Source: Balneolaceae bacterium (GTDB lineage Bacteria; Bacteroidota; Rhodothermia; Balneolales; Balneolaceae). Taken from it: a DNA stretch of 64,000 nt. Both the position numbers and the translations under genes were made by a program. The DNA is taken from NCBI GenBank assembly GCA_020832415.1, contig JAFIES010000032.1, positions 1-64,000 of the forward strand. The letters are read 5' to 3'. Positions 8,274 through 16,356 of this stretch are shown here, in pieces (within the stretch, counting starts at the first letter, position 1; each line of letters starts with the position of its first letter). The notes under the pieces are model-generated. The model was not told the origin of the DNA, made no database searches, and saw only the letters and a list, made by a program, of their open reading frames with translations.

Positions 8274-9893
8274 ATGAAATTCTCAAACTCGTTACATACC
8301 ATACTTTTAACTGCACTGGCAATTTTTATGTCAGGTTGCTACACACAACTTCAAACCGTTCAGGATGCTCCACGGCCATCAGAAAGACTTCCGGCAGATC
8401 GGGCTGCATCAACTCAGGCATCTGTTGAACAAAGAGCCGGTGACGTAGTGAGTGTAGATGATTACGCATTGGGCTATGAAGATGGCTGGGAAGATGCTGA
8501 GGCTTACTATTTTGTTGACTATGAAACCCGTGACTGGTATCTGGACTATGGTGCAACGCTTACTCACTCTCCACAATACAGGCGTACAGTTGTAAATAAT
8601 CACTATTATGGTTACAGAGGGTACCATTTTAATCCTCACTTTTACTCATTCCATCACAATCCATACGCTTATTACAGATACCCAAGCTGGAGATTTAGTG
8701 TAGCTTTTAATTATGGATGGCACAGGCCTTATCGCTATGGATTCTATTCATATTATGCTTATCCCGGATACTTTCCATATTACGGAAGCTACTGGGGTGG
8801 TTACTACTACCGGCCTCACTTTGGAAACGTTTATTATGTTACTACACGATCAACAAGAGCAACAAATTATGGCCCGAGGAGTACGGCACTTACCTCGAGA
8901 GGTACACAAACTCTGAACAGAAATACACGGGCTGATGCACGGGTTCGAACAGCACCAAATGTACGCAACAGAACAGATGTGCGTTCAGCGGCGAGAACCC
9001 AGCAGGTAAACAGAGGTACTGTAAACAGAAATACGAGCAGTACAAATCGGGGAACTGTCAATCGCAATAATTCGACGAATACTAACAGAGGTACGGTTAA
9101 CAGAAACAATTCTTCAAACACAAATAGAGGTACGGTTAACAGAAACAATTCCTCTAACACTAATAGAGGCACTGTTAACAGAAACAACTCTTCCAACACA
9201 AACAGAGGAACTGTAAATCGGAATAACTCTTCGAATTCAAACAGAGGAACTGTAAATCGGAATAACTCTTCGAATTCAAATAGAGGTACTGTAAATAGAA
9301 ATAACTCTTCAAATACAAACAGAAGTACGGTGAATCGGAATAACTCTTCGAGTTCAAACAGAAGCACTGTTAACCGAAATACATCAAACAACCAAAGAAG
9401 CAGTGTAAATAGTACTACAAATAACCGTTCGTCATCTTCAGCAGTAAACAGATCAAGCAACAGTAACAGTAATTCATCTTCTGTTAGAAGTTCGTCTGCA
9501 AATCAAAGAAGTAATTCTGTATCCGCTCAAAGACCGGCAACAAGGCAACAACAAGCTGTACAGTCAATCCAAAACCGAGTTACAAATCCACAGACAGTCT
9601 CTTCAAGCAGAAGTAATGTTACACAATCTCAAAGAAGCAGCTCACAAAGCAGCCGGATTTTAAATGGTGTATTGAGAGCTGCCTCAAGTGCTGTCACAAC
9701 AAGCAGCAATAATAATCGATCTGTGAACAGATCTGCAGTCAGAAGTACTACCAGATCATCCGGTAATAGTTCATCCGTAAACAGAAGCTCATCTTCTTCA
9801 AACAACCGATCCACAGTTCGATCCACAACAAGAAGTTCTTCGAGCAGAGCTACCAGTTCGAGCTCAAGAAATAATCGAAGCAGCAGGAACTAA
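8274..9893 (+). CDS. Outer-membrane lipoprotein with 13-residue tandem repeats (cassette 2)
   Basis: This 539-residue lipoprotein (lipobox FMSGC, Cys22) is a paralogue of the one at 5427. The signal peptide is followed by a spacer, then the shared core at about residues 65-100 (DGWEDAEAYYFVDYETRDW) and a Tyr/His/Gly-rich stretch to about 195. The rest, over 300 residues, is a low-complexity tail of Asn, Ser, Arg and Thr. It includes ten tandem copies of a 13-residue unit, NRGTVNRNNSSNT and variants (9009-9395). The tail has few acidic residues and many arginines, so it is strongly basic; this would suit binding to polyanions such as LPS, DNA or acidic polysaccharide, which is inference. It is regulated through operator 3 and followed by the second barrel gene. 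No named family is recognised. Confidence 0.75.
   Translation: MKFSNSLHTILLTALAIFMSGCYTQLQTVQDAPRPSERLPADRAASTQASVEQRAGDVVSVDDYALGYEDGWEDAEAYYFVDYETRDWYLDYGATLTHSPQYRRTVVNNHYYGYRGYHFNPHFYSFHHNPYAYYRYPSWRFSVAFNYGWHRPYRYGFYSYYAYPGYFPYYGSYWGGYYYRPHFGNVYYVTTRSTRATNYGPRSTALTSRGTQTLNRNTRADARVRTAPNVRNRTDVRSAARTQQVNRGTVNRNTSSTNRGTVNRNNSTNTNRGTVNRNNSSNTNRGTVNRNNSSNTNRGTVNRNNSSNTNRGTVNRNNSSNSNRGTVNRNNSSNSNRGTVNRNNSSNTNRSTVNRNNSSSSNRSTVNRNTSNNQRSSVNSTTNNRSSSSAVNRSSNSNSNSSSVRSSSANQRSNSVSAQRPATRQQQAVQSIQNRVTNPQTVSSSRSNVTQSQRSSSQSSRILNGVLRAASSAVTTSSNNNRSVNRSAVRSTTRSSGNSSSVNRSSSSSNNRSTVRSTTRSSSSRATSSSSRNNRSSRN
9009..9395 (+). repeat. In-frame 39-bp tandem repeat array (about ten units)
   Basis: Ten consecutive units encode NR(G/S)TVNRN(N/T)SSNx. 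The first unit is 12 codons and the others 13. Neighbouring units are near-identical at DNA level (for example those at about 9204 and 9243), while outer units have diverged. Because units are a multiple of three, gain or loss by slippage would change tail length without breaking the frame. Confidence 0.9.
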
Positions 9894-9956
9894 CGGTTAG
9901 CAGTTGCCGGCTCTGAGAATAATTGAAAGAATCAAAATCAATCGAATCAACCTACC

Positions 9957-9963
9957 AAAGGAG
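9957..9963 (+). promoter_or_regulatory. Ribosome-binding site fixing the start of the second barrel gene
   Basis: AAAGGAG stands 4 nt before the ATG at 9968. This is one of the few clear Shine-Dalgarno sequences in the window. It favours 9968 (MLRKLTVIIFFFLFVG, a clean signal peptide) over the upstream in-frame TTG at 9923. Confidence 0.65.
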
Positions 9964-9967
9964 CAGT

Positions 9968-11509
9968 ATGCTTAGGAAACTAACCGTTATTATCTTCTTT
10001 TTTCTATTCGTTGGTATTTCGGCGATCAACGCTCAAAATCCAAATAATGCACTGTTATACAGCTACCAGGCAACGCTATTTGGAGATCAGGGTGCTGCTA
10101 ATGATCCCATTTCCATCATAATGCCGGGTACCGCTTTTCAGTCTGGTTTTGGTTCTTTCATAGATAACCCTGCAAGTATGGCACTGCACAAGAAAAGTTT
10201 CGGTGAGTTTGGGCTTTCATACCGAACTGTGGAAGAAGACGGACTCTATCTTGGACAATCCAGAGTACTTGATAACAGCCAGCGAGGAGTTTCGAATGCA
10301 GGTTTTCTCTACTCATTTCCAACCGTTCAGGGTAGTTTTGTTTTTGGTGCGGGATACACGCAACACAATATCTATAACAGGGCGCTGGGATTTCGAGCCC
10401 GAAATGAAAACAGCACCATCACCGATAAATTTAAAGTAAGTGGTTCACCATATCAGGAGATAGCGTTTAATACATTTGCTACGGACTTTGGCGATGAATT
10501 TGAAGACTGGGATGAATCAATATTCCGAATTGGGTTCGACAGGTTTGGTGATTTTCTCGGGCTGAGGCAGCAAGGTGAAATTATTCAGCGCGGTTATAGT
10601 GGTGAATATTCCATGTTTTTTGCAACGGAATTTCAGGAAAATATCATGATTGGTGCCAGTATTGGTCTGTTATCCGGCAGGTTCAATTACAACAGAATTT
10701 TCCAGGAAGTGGATGAGTTTAATGACTATTCAAGTACTATCATTGACAGTAACGGCGATGGCTTTGGAGACACAGATGTAGACAATATATTACTGGATGA
10801 TCGCCTCAATAGCCGATTCACCGGGTTCAGAGCTCGTGCCGGACTGCTCTATAAACTTTCTGATCAATTTAATGTTGGTGTGAGCTATACATTTCCAACC
10901 ACAATAGATGTGGATGAGACATTTAACGCAGACTTGAGAACTACATTTAATAATGGTGTAGAATTTGATGATAATACAGATAATGAGTTTTCATACAGAG
11001 TGAAATATCCCGGCCGAACAGCTTTAGGGGTAGCCATGCAAAATATGAATGGTCTGTCCGTATCACTTTCAGCAGAGTATGTTGATTACGCCGGAACAAG
11101 TATAGATTTTCGTGAAAGTGATCTGTTTGAAGACGAATTGATTGAAAATGATTTCATTGAAGATAATTTCAGATCTGTTTGGAGTCTCAGAGGTGGAATT
11201 GCGTATGATATCAGTCCTGACTTTACTATCAGAGCCGGATATAGTCGTCTGCCCGGCAGATATACAGATATATCAAACGACAGAGATGTGTTCGCCTTTG
11301 GTGCCGGCTTTTCGTTAACTCCCAACATGAGGCTTGAATTTGCAGCACAGTATTCAAATTGGGAAGAGGTATCAGCAGTGTACGATTATGCATCATACGA
11401 CTACTCTCAGTTGCCCGACAATCTTCCTAATGTAACATTCCGATCTGAAGAGGCTACTCGTTCTGTAGACAGATGGCAGCTTGTAAGTACCCTTCGATTC
11501 AACTTTTGA
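9968..11509 (+). CDS. OmpP1/FadL-like outer-membrane beta-barrel protein (cassette 2)
   Basis: This 513-residue outer-membrane barrel is the second copy of the protein at 6453. Signal peptide MLRKLTVIIFFFLFVGISAINA is followed by YQATLFGDQG and GFGSFIDNPASMALHK, the FadL/PorV-like N-terminal plug. The shared FNTFATDFGDEFEDWDESIF block follows, then an IDSNGDGFGDTDVDN acidic loop that looks like a calcium-binding thrombospondin-type-3 motif, and barrel strands to a terminal RFNF. The start at 9968 is supported by an AAAGGAG site. It lies 74 bp after the repeat lipoprotein, so the pair repeats the gene order of cassette 1. The two barrels are similar end to end but clearly diverged, so the duplication is not recent. 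Confidence 0.85.
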   Translation: MLRKLTVIIFFFLFVGISAINAQNPNNALLYSYQATLFGDQGAANDPISIIMPGTAFQSGFGSFIDNPASMALHKKSFGEFGLSYRTVEEDGLYLGQSRVLDNSQRGVSNAGFLYSFPTVQGSFVFGAGYTQHNIYNRALGFRARNENSTITDKFKVSGSPYQEIAFNTFATDFGDEFEDWDESIFRIGFDRFGDFLGLRQQGEIIQRGYSGEYSMFFATEFQENIMIGASIGLLSGRFNYNRIFQEVDEFNDYSSTIIDSNGDGFGDTDVDNILLDDRLNSRFTGFRARAGLLYKLSDQFNVGVSYTFPTTIDVDETFNADLRTTFNNGVEFDDNTDNEFSYRVKYPGRTALGVAMQNMNGLSVSLSAEYVDYAGTSIDFRESDLFEDELIENDFIEDNFRSVWSLRGGIAYDISPDFTIRAGYSRLPGRYTDISNDRDVFAFGAGFSLTPNMRLEFAAQYSNWEEVSAVYDYASYDYSQLPDNLPNVTFRSEEATRSVDRWQLVSTLRFNF

Positions 11510-11528
11510 TAGAGTAAATCTCAAAAAA

Positions 11529-11557
11529 AAGTCTGCCGTTGGTATCCGGGTAGACTT
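11529..11557. terminator. Hairpin terminator between convergent genes
   Basis: AAGTCTGCC pairs with GGTAGACTT (9 bp, one G-U). A run of eight A lies on its left side (11523-11530), giving a good T-tract for minus-strand transcripts; on the plus side the tail (AGTTTAACG) is weak. It can therefore stop transcription arriving from the stress-protein gene at 11813, and perhaps also the barrel gene. Confidence 0.6.
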
Positions 11558-11561
11558 AGTT

Positions 11562-11784
11562 TAACGTGAGTTCGATTTAAAAATGAACAATATGACTGAA
11601 CCCGTCATATTGAGCGCATCCCGATGCAGTTCAATCGGGAGAAGTCGCTAATCTGTTGCACGCGTAGCGATATATGAGTTATCACTGCGTGTTCAGAAAA
11701 TGAGCGACTTCGTTCCTCCTGAAATACGTCGGGACTGCGCTCTAACTGACGATTCTTTCTATATGTTATATCGAACTCACGTTA
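11562..11784. mobile_element. MITE-like palindromic intergenic element, about 223 bp
   Basis: The element is bounded by perfect 15-bp inverted repeats, TAACGTGAGTTCGAT at 11562-11576 and its complement at 11770-11784. Internally the two halves also match as an imperfect palindrome: CGTCATATTGAGCGCA with its partner near 11735-11755, TCCCGA near both sides, and GAAGTCGCT with AGCGACTTC. The transcript would fold into one long hairpin. No transposase is encoded; an apparent short frame inside is a by-product. It fills the 303-bp gap between two convergent genes. The GAGCGCA...TCCCGA words resemble dispersed palindromic repeats of FCB-group genomes. No obvious target-site duplication was identified. 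Confidence 0.65.
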
Positions 11785-11812
11785 GTTTAGAATCTACAAT
11801 TTTGGATTATTG

Positions 11813-12682
11813 TTATTTTCCCTTCTTTGGATTTACACTGAGAACCGCAGACTTCACATGGCGAACCACATTCGCTGTGGTACTTCCCATCATTAAGTAG
11901 TTAATGCCTGTTCTGCCAACGGTTGCCATTACTACCAGGTTATATGGATTTTCAGATACGTGCTTGAATATAGCCTCATGCGGTGTGTTCTGAGAAATGA
12001 TGACCCGCTGATTCACTCTGTCTGAAATCTCATTGAAATACTCTTTTTTCAAAAGTTTCAGGCGTTCTTCCCTGATGGTTCTTAGCGAGAGATCTTTCTC
12101 TTTTTCATCAAACTGATCGAAGCTTAGAATGTGTACCAGATCGATAGTACCACCGGTTTGTTTTGCAATTCGAATTGCGTGAGGATATGCTTCTGCGGCA
12201 TTATCAGAAAAATCGGTGGTTACCAGAATATTTTCAAAGTCACCCACATCAGAATCATTTTCAACAATCATAACGGGTGTATGTGAGAGCCGGAGAACTT
12301 TTTCGGCAACTGAACCAAGAAGAAATCTGGAGAACCCCGTTCGCCCATGGCTGCTCATAATTACGTAATCAAAATTATCTGATGCATCAATAATACCCTG
12401 AGCTGCATTGCCCAGTACCACTACAGGCTCGGCAAGATGCTTATCATCGACCATGGAAGTTGATATTTCTCTAACCCTGTTGGTAAGAGTTTCTTCAAGT
12501 TCATCAAACTTTTGATATAGTTTACTGCTCATGCCCAATGCATACGGTTCGTCAAGCTCGGATATGGGCAAATGTGAATAAAAAGGAGTAACCATACCAT
12601 CAAACAGTTTGGCAAACTTTGCTGCTATTTCGAGCGCTTTCTTACTACGATCAGAAAAATCGATAGGGACGAGAATTTTCAT
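11813..12682 (-). CDS. Universal stress protein, tandem UspA domains
   Basis: This 289-residue cytosolic protein has two UspA domains. The first, about residues 1-145, starts MKILVPIDFSDRSKKALEIA and ends with an intact nucleotide-binding motif, SSHGRTGFSRFLLGS. The second, about 150-285, starts ILVTTDFSDNAAEAYPHAI and has ATVGRTGINYLMMGS. Both fit G-x2-G-x9-G-(S/T), so both halves may bind ATP. Such tandem proteins respond to stress, starvation or low oxygen. The gene is alone, convergent with the barrel gene across the MITE-like element. The C-terminus is basic (NPKKGK). The upstream region to 12800 has no recognised operator. Confidence 0.93.
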   Translation of the reverse strand: MKILVPIDFSDRSKKALEIAAKFAKLFDGMVTPFYSHLPISELDEPYALGMSSKLYQKFDELEETLTNRVREISTSMVDDKHLAEPVVVLGNAAQGIIDASDNFDYVIMSSHGRTGFSRFLLGSVAEKVLRLSHTPVMIVENDSDVGDFENILVTTDFSDNAAEAYPHAIRIAKQTGGTIDLVHILSFDQFDEKEKDLSLRTIREERLKLLKKEYFNEISDRVNQRVIISQNTPHEAIFKHVSENPYNLVVMATVGRTGINYLMMGSTTANVVRHVKSAVLSVNPKKGK

Positions 12683-12802
12683 AGGATATCTGTTTTTAGT
12701 TTATGGTTAACATAACTTTAAGTGCTTTCTTACAATTTGCTCAAAAAAGAAGTAAACGTAAACAGATAAAGCTGTCTTAAATATTAAAGCTGGTAAAATT
12801 TT

Positions 12803-12976
12803 CTATTCGGAGAGGCCTTTCTTGCCCCGGTGTTTCAGCGCATAATGAATGATGGGAGGAGCTATCAATATGGCAATGAACAGATTACCTGTCCGAAAAT
12901 AGAGATACACTGTAAGGGCAATACACAGAATGAGTATTATTGTTGAAATTACCCATACTTTTTGATTTGCTGTCAC
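12803..12976 (-). CDS. Small two-helix membrane protein downstream of the ABC permease
   Basis: A 57-residue frame starts at GTG 12976, 7 bp after the permease stop codon, and ends at TAG 12803-12805. It encodes a hydrophobic segment at about residues 8-26 (VWVISTIILILCIALTVYLY), a short turn (FRTGN), a second hydrophobic segment at about 32-46 (LFIAILIAPPIIHYAL) and a basic tail (KHRGKKGLSE). Distribution and spacing look like a genuine small inner-membrane protein, translationally close to the permease, perhaps an accessory subunit. No ATG is available; an ATT immediately before is the only alternative. The family is not recognised. Confidence 0.6.
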   Translation of the reverse strand: MTANQKVWVISTIILILCIALTVYLYFRTGNLFIAILIAPPIIHYALKHRGKKGLSE

Positions 12977-12983
12977 AATGAAA

Positions 12984-15536
12984 TCAATTTGTTTGTAATC
13001 GTAAAATTTCTAGCGGAGAGTGTTTGAATATATGTCTGCTTCCACTCCATCCAATTAATATAGCCAGTGCCATAATAAAAAGAGTAATCAATGAGAGTGT
13101 AAATAGATCAGGCATAAAGGCAAGATCAAAATAGAAATAGGCAAGTCCCCAGCTGGCAGCAACTGCAAGCAGTAACCCTGTGAGGCTCGAGAGAAGTCCC
13201 AGTAACGCATACTCAATGGTTTGTATAGAACCAACTTGAGAATTTCGTGCACCCAGTGTACGTAAAAGGACAGACTCTTTGGTTCGCTGCCGGCGGCTGA
13301 TGGCTATGGAGCTTGCCAGAACTATAAATCCCGTAAAAATGCTGAAAAGTGCCATGAACTGAACCGCCATAGATACCTTGTCGAGAAACTCCCTGACACT
13401 TGCAAGGGCCACAGAAATATCAATAGCTGAAATATTGGGGAGTTCATTCACTACTTTTTGCTGAAGAAGAGCAGACTGTTCATCGCCCGATGTTCTCACT
13501 GTAGATGCAAAAAATTGAGGAGCCTGTTCCAGAACACCTTTTGGAAATACCACGAAAAAGTTCGGTTCAGGCCGCTGGAAGTCTACTTCCCGGATACTTG
13601 CTATAGTAGTGGTAATCGGCACACCCTGTACATTAAATCCGAGAGTGTCACCTATTTCAAGCTGCAACTCATCCTCGATTTGAGTGGATATGGATATAGG
13701 GATTACAGAATTGATTCCATCAGCCCGAGAAATCCATTCTCCCTTTAACACGGTTTCCGCTTCTGTAAGTGACTCTCTGTAGGTTACCCGATATTCGCGC
13801 GAAAGTGCCCAGTTACTTAAAGAGAGGGTTGTATCCTGACGAATCTCCTGGGGTGTCTGTCCCTTTCTTGATGCAAGACGCATCGAAACAATAGGTACAT
13901 TTTGAATGATTCCGGCACCCTCTTCAGTAATGATCTCAGTCAATCTTTCATTTTGATCCATCTGAATATCGTAAAAAACCAGGTTGGGCATATCGTCACC
14001 TGTTTCCAAATCAATACGCTGAAGGAGCATATCCTGAGAAAGATAGAGTGTACCAATCAGCAGCATTCCCATTCCAAGTGTAGTCATCAGCATGGATGTT
14101 TGATTGTTTGGTCTGAACAGATTCGCCATGCCCTGCCGAACAGTGTAAGGGAATGATTTTAACCGAAGCCCTTTCACCGTAGTGGTGAGAAAACCGGCAA
14201 CACCCCAAAGCAAAAAGATGAAAAGCATCAGACTGGAAGTAAAGACCAAAGCTGCCAGATAACTTTCAGTGAGCAATCCGACTATAAAAATTAAAACGAT
14301 TAATGATATTGAAAGCGTAGTAAACTTTACTCTTTTTGATAGCGAACCGATTGGAGAAAACTCTGTGCTTCGCAAAGTGAGCAGCGGCGAAATAGTGGAG
14401 ACAGCTGCAAGTGGCAGAATTGAAAAAATCACGCTGATTAACACCCCGGTAAAAAGCCCGAGTGATATGGCTTGGAATGAGATAGCCTGGGTGATTTGAA
14501 ACGGCAAAAGATCAGCAAAAAGCGTGGGCAGATAGAATTGAAGAATCAGGCCGATTATTGTTCCGGAGAGAGCACCCAAAAACCCTAAAGCAGCCACTTG
14601 AATGGAAAAAACAGCAAGTATTTTTTCTTTCGACATACCCAGGCATCGCAGTGTGGCAACTGTTGCTGTTTTACGTTTTATATACACATAGATAGCACTG
14701 CCTACACCAAGGCCGCCAAGCAGCAGTGCGATGAAAGCGATAAGGCCCAAAAAACGGGTGAGATTATTTACGATTACTTCAAAATTGGCTTTACGGCTCT
14801 CAACAGTCTCCATTCTAACACGATGTTCACGCGACAGTGGCCGAAAGGCTTCTGTGAAGGCAGATAGTTCCTCTGCATCATTAAACTGAAAATAGTGCTT
14901 ATACTCTACGCGGCTGCCTCTGTCTAACAAGCCTGAGCCTTCCAATGCCGCCTGGGGAACGTAGACACGAGGGCCGACCAGTGAAAAAGCAGCAGCTTCA
15001 CCGGGTACACTCACCAGTGCACCTTCAACCGGAAATTCTATATTGCCAACCCGAATGGTATCGCCCACGGAGATATTGAACTGGTTCATTGCCGATTTTT
15101 CAACAAGCGCACTATTATTCTGTTGATAAATTTGAGCTGCTTCAGCCGGCTCAGTAGACAGATTGCCATAAAGTGGAAAAGGCCCCTCAATGGCTCTCAC
15201 CTGTGAAAGTCGTGTAGCGCCTGCCTGGTTGAATAAAACCATTGAATTAAACTCGAGGGCCGTAGCATCACTTCCGCCTGTAGAATCTATAAACGCGATA
15301 ATTTCATCGTTGAATGGCTGGGTGGAGCGCAGTTCAAGATCGGCGCCCAGCAGTTCCCGGGATTGATCATCAACGGTAAGCAGAACATCATTCCTGAAAG
15401 AGAGAATGGCAACGAGAGCAGCAACACCCGCTACTACCGCAGATGTGTAGATGATCAGGCTTTTCCATTGAGATTTAGAATCTCTGTAGGCCAGTTTCCA
15501 GCTGTAGGGGGAAAGTAGTTCTCTCAGAAATTCCAT
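12984..15536 (-). CDS. ABC transporter permease, FtsX-like (YbbP type)
   Basis: This 850-residue inner-membrane permease has an N-terminal helix (about residues 30-48), a large extracytoplasmic domain to about 250, and a first FtsX core of three or four helices (about 255-385, including LGGLGVGSAIYVYIKRKTAT). Further helices lie at about 405-450. A second extracytoplasmic domain is followed by a second FtsX core near the C-terminus (IAISRRQRTKESVLLRTLGA, then several helices). This two-core layout is that of YbbP, a mechanotransmission-type or lipoprotein-export permease rather than a channel. The ATPase gene overlaps its start codon by one base (TGATG), so translation is coupled. In E. coli the same pair, ybbA-ybbP, is divergent from tesA, exactly as here. 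The substrate is unknown. Confidence 0.92.
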   Translation of the reverse strand: MEFLRELLSPYSWKLAYRDSKSQWKSLIIYTSAVVAGVAALVAILSFRNDVLLTVDDQSRELLGADLELRSTQPFNDEIIAFIDSTGGSDATALEFNSMVLFNQAGATRLSQVRAIEGPFPLYGNLSTEPAEAAQIYQQNNSALVEKSAMNQFNISVGDTIRVGNIEFPVEGALVSVPGEAAAFSLVGPRVYVPQAALEGSGLLDRGSRVEYKHYFQFNDAEELSAFTEAFRPLSREHRVRMETVESRKANFEVIVNNLTRFLGLIAFIALLLGGLGVGSAIYVYIKRKTATVATLRCLGMSKEKILAVFSIQVAALGFLGALSGTIIGLILQFYLPTLFADLLPFQITQAISFQAISLGLFTGVLISVIFSILPLAAVSTISPLLTLRSTEFSPIGSLSKRVKFTTLSISLIVLIFIVGLLTESYLAALVFTSSLMLFIFLLWGVAGFLTTTVKGLRLKSFPYTVRQGMANLFRPNNQTSMLMTTLGMGMLLIGTLYLSQDMLLQRIDLETGDDMPNLVFYDIQMDQNERLTEIITEEGAGIIQNVPIVSMRLASRKGQTPQEIRQDTTLSLSNWALSREYRVTYRESLTEAETVLKGEWISRADGINSVIPISISTQIEDELQLEIGDTLGFNVQGVPITTTIASIREVDFQRPEPNFFVVFPKGVLEQAPQFFASTVRTSGDEQSALLQQKVVNELPNISAIDISVALASVREFLDKVSMAVQFMALFSIFTGFIVLASSIAISRRQRTKESVLLRTLGARNSQVGSIQTIEYALLGLLSSLTGLLLAVAASWGLAYFYFDLAFMPDLFTLSLITLFIMALAILIGWSGSRHIFKHSPLEILRLQTN

Positions 15537-16270
15537 CAGAGAGCATCCATTTGAACAGTTTCAGGATCTGCAAAAGACACGTACGAATCTTTGTAAACAT
15601 GGCCATTTTTTAGCTCGATCACTCGGTCGCACTTTGAAGCGAGCTCTATATCGTGCGTAACGATTACAAGTGTTGTCCCTTTTTCTCTGTTAAGGTTGAA
15701 GAGGATCTCTTCCACATGTGCACCGGTTTCTCCATCAAGATTGCCCGTCGGTTCATCAGCGAACAGAATTTCTGGTTCATGGATAAAGGCACGTGCAATG
15801 CCTACGCGCTGCTGTTCACCACCTGACAGCTGTGTGGGGTAGTGACCTGTACGATCTTTTAAACCAACACTTTCCAGTAATTCGAGCGCACTTTTTTCTA
15901 CTTTATTGTAGGGAACACCACGAAGTTCGATGGGTACCATTACATTCTCAAGTGCGGTAAGTGTAGGTATCAACTGAAAGGATTGAAAGACAAATCCAAT
16001 CTGTTCATTTCGAATTTTTGATAAATCAGCCTCGCTGTACTCCGAGATTTTATGATTATTCAGGGTTACCCAGCCGGATGTAGGTTTATCTAATCCGGCA
16101 GCAAGGCCAAGAAGCGTGGTTTTCCCACTTCCTGAGGGGCCTACAATGGCACATGTAATTCCTTTTTCGATAGAAAACGAAACACCATGTAAAACCGTTA
16201 ATGAGTGGCCTGCATTGGTAAATGTTTTCGTAAGATCCTTAACTTCTAATATTGCACTCTGATTCATCAT
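15536..16270 (-). CDS. ABC transporter ATP-binding protein (YbbA/LolD type)
   Basis: This 244-residue ATPase powers the FtsX-like permease encoded next. Walker A is GPSGSGKTT at residues 44-52, with the Q-loop near GFVFQSFQLIP, signature LSGGEQQRVGIARAF, Walker B EILFADEPTG and H-loop VIVTHD. The set is complete, so it is expected to be active. It is of the LolD/MacB-FtsE class. The stop codon overlaps the permease start by one base. The 86-bp gap to the divergent esterase gene must contain both promoters; I see no clear operator in it. Confidence 0.95.
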   Translation of the reverse strand: MMNQSAILEVKDLTKTFTNAGHSLTVLHGVSFSIEKGITCAIVGPSGSGKTTLLGLAAGLDKPTSGWVTLNNHKISEYSEADLSKIRNEQIGFVFQSFQLIPTLTALENVMVPIELRGVPYNKVEKSALELLESVGLKDRTGHYPTQLSGGEQQRVGIARAFIHEPEILFADEPTGNLDGETGAHVEEILFNLNREKGTTLVIVTHDIELASKCDRVIELKNGHVYKDSYVSFADPETVQMDAL

Positions 16271-16356
16271 AAATATTTATTTAACAATCGAAATAACGGA
16301 ACAAGAGAATGGGCGCAAACCATTCCTGAAAAAGAATTTAATTTGATATAGAACGG

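Noticed and set aside
8867..9460. Long open frame on the minus strand opposite the repeat lipoprotein (Leu/Phe/Glu-rich repeats)
   Set aside because: It mirrors the 39-bp repeats of the lipoprotein gene; biased codons of the sense strand keep the antisense frame open. Signal peptide, operator and paralogy all support the plus-strand gene.
11700..11900. Short plus-strand frame overlapping the MITE-like element and the stress-protein gene
   Set aside because: It lies half in the palindromic element and half antisense to a conserved Usp domain; no recognisable protein sequence.
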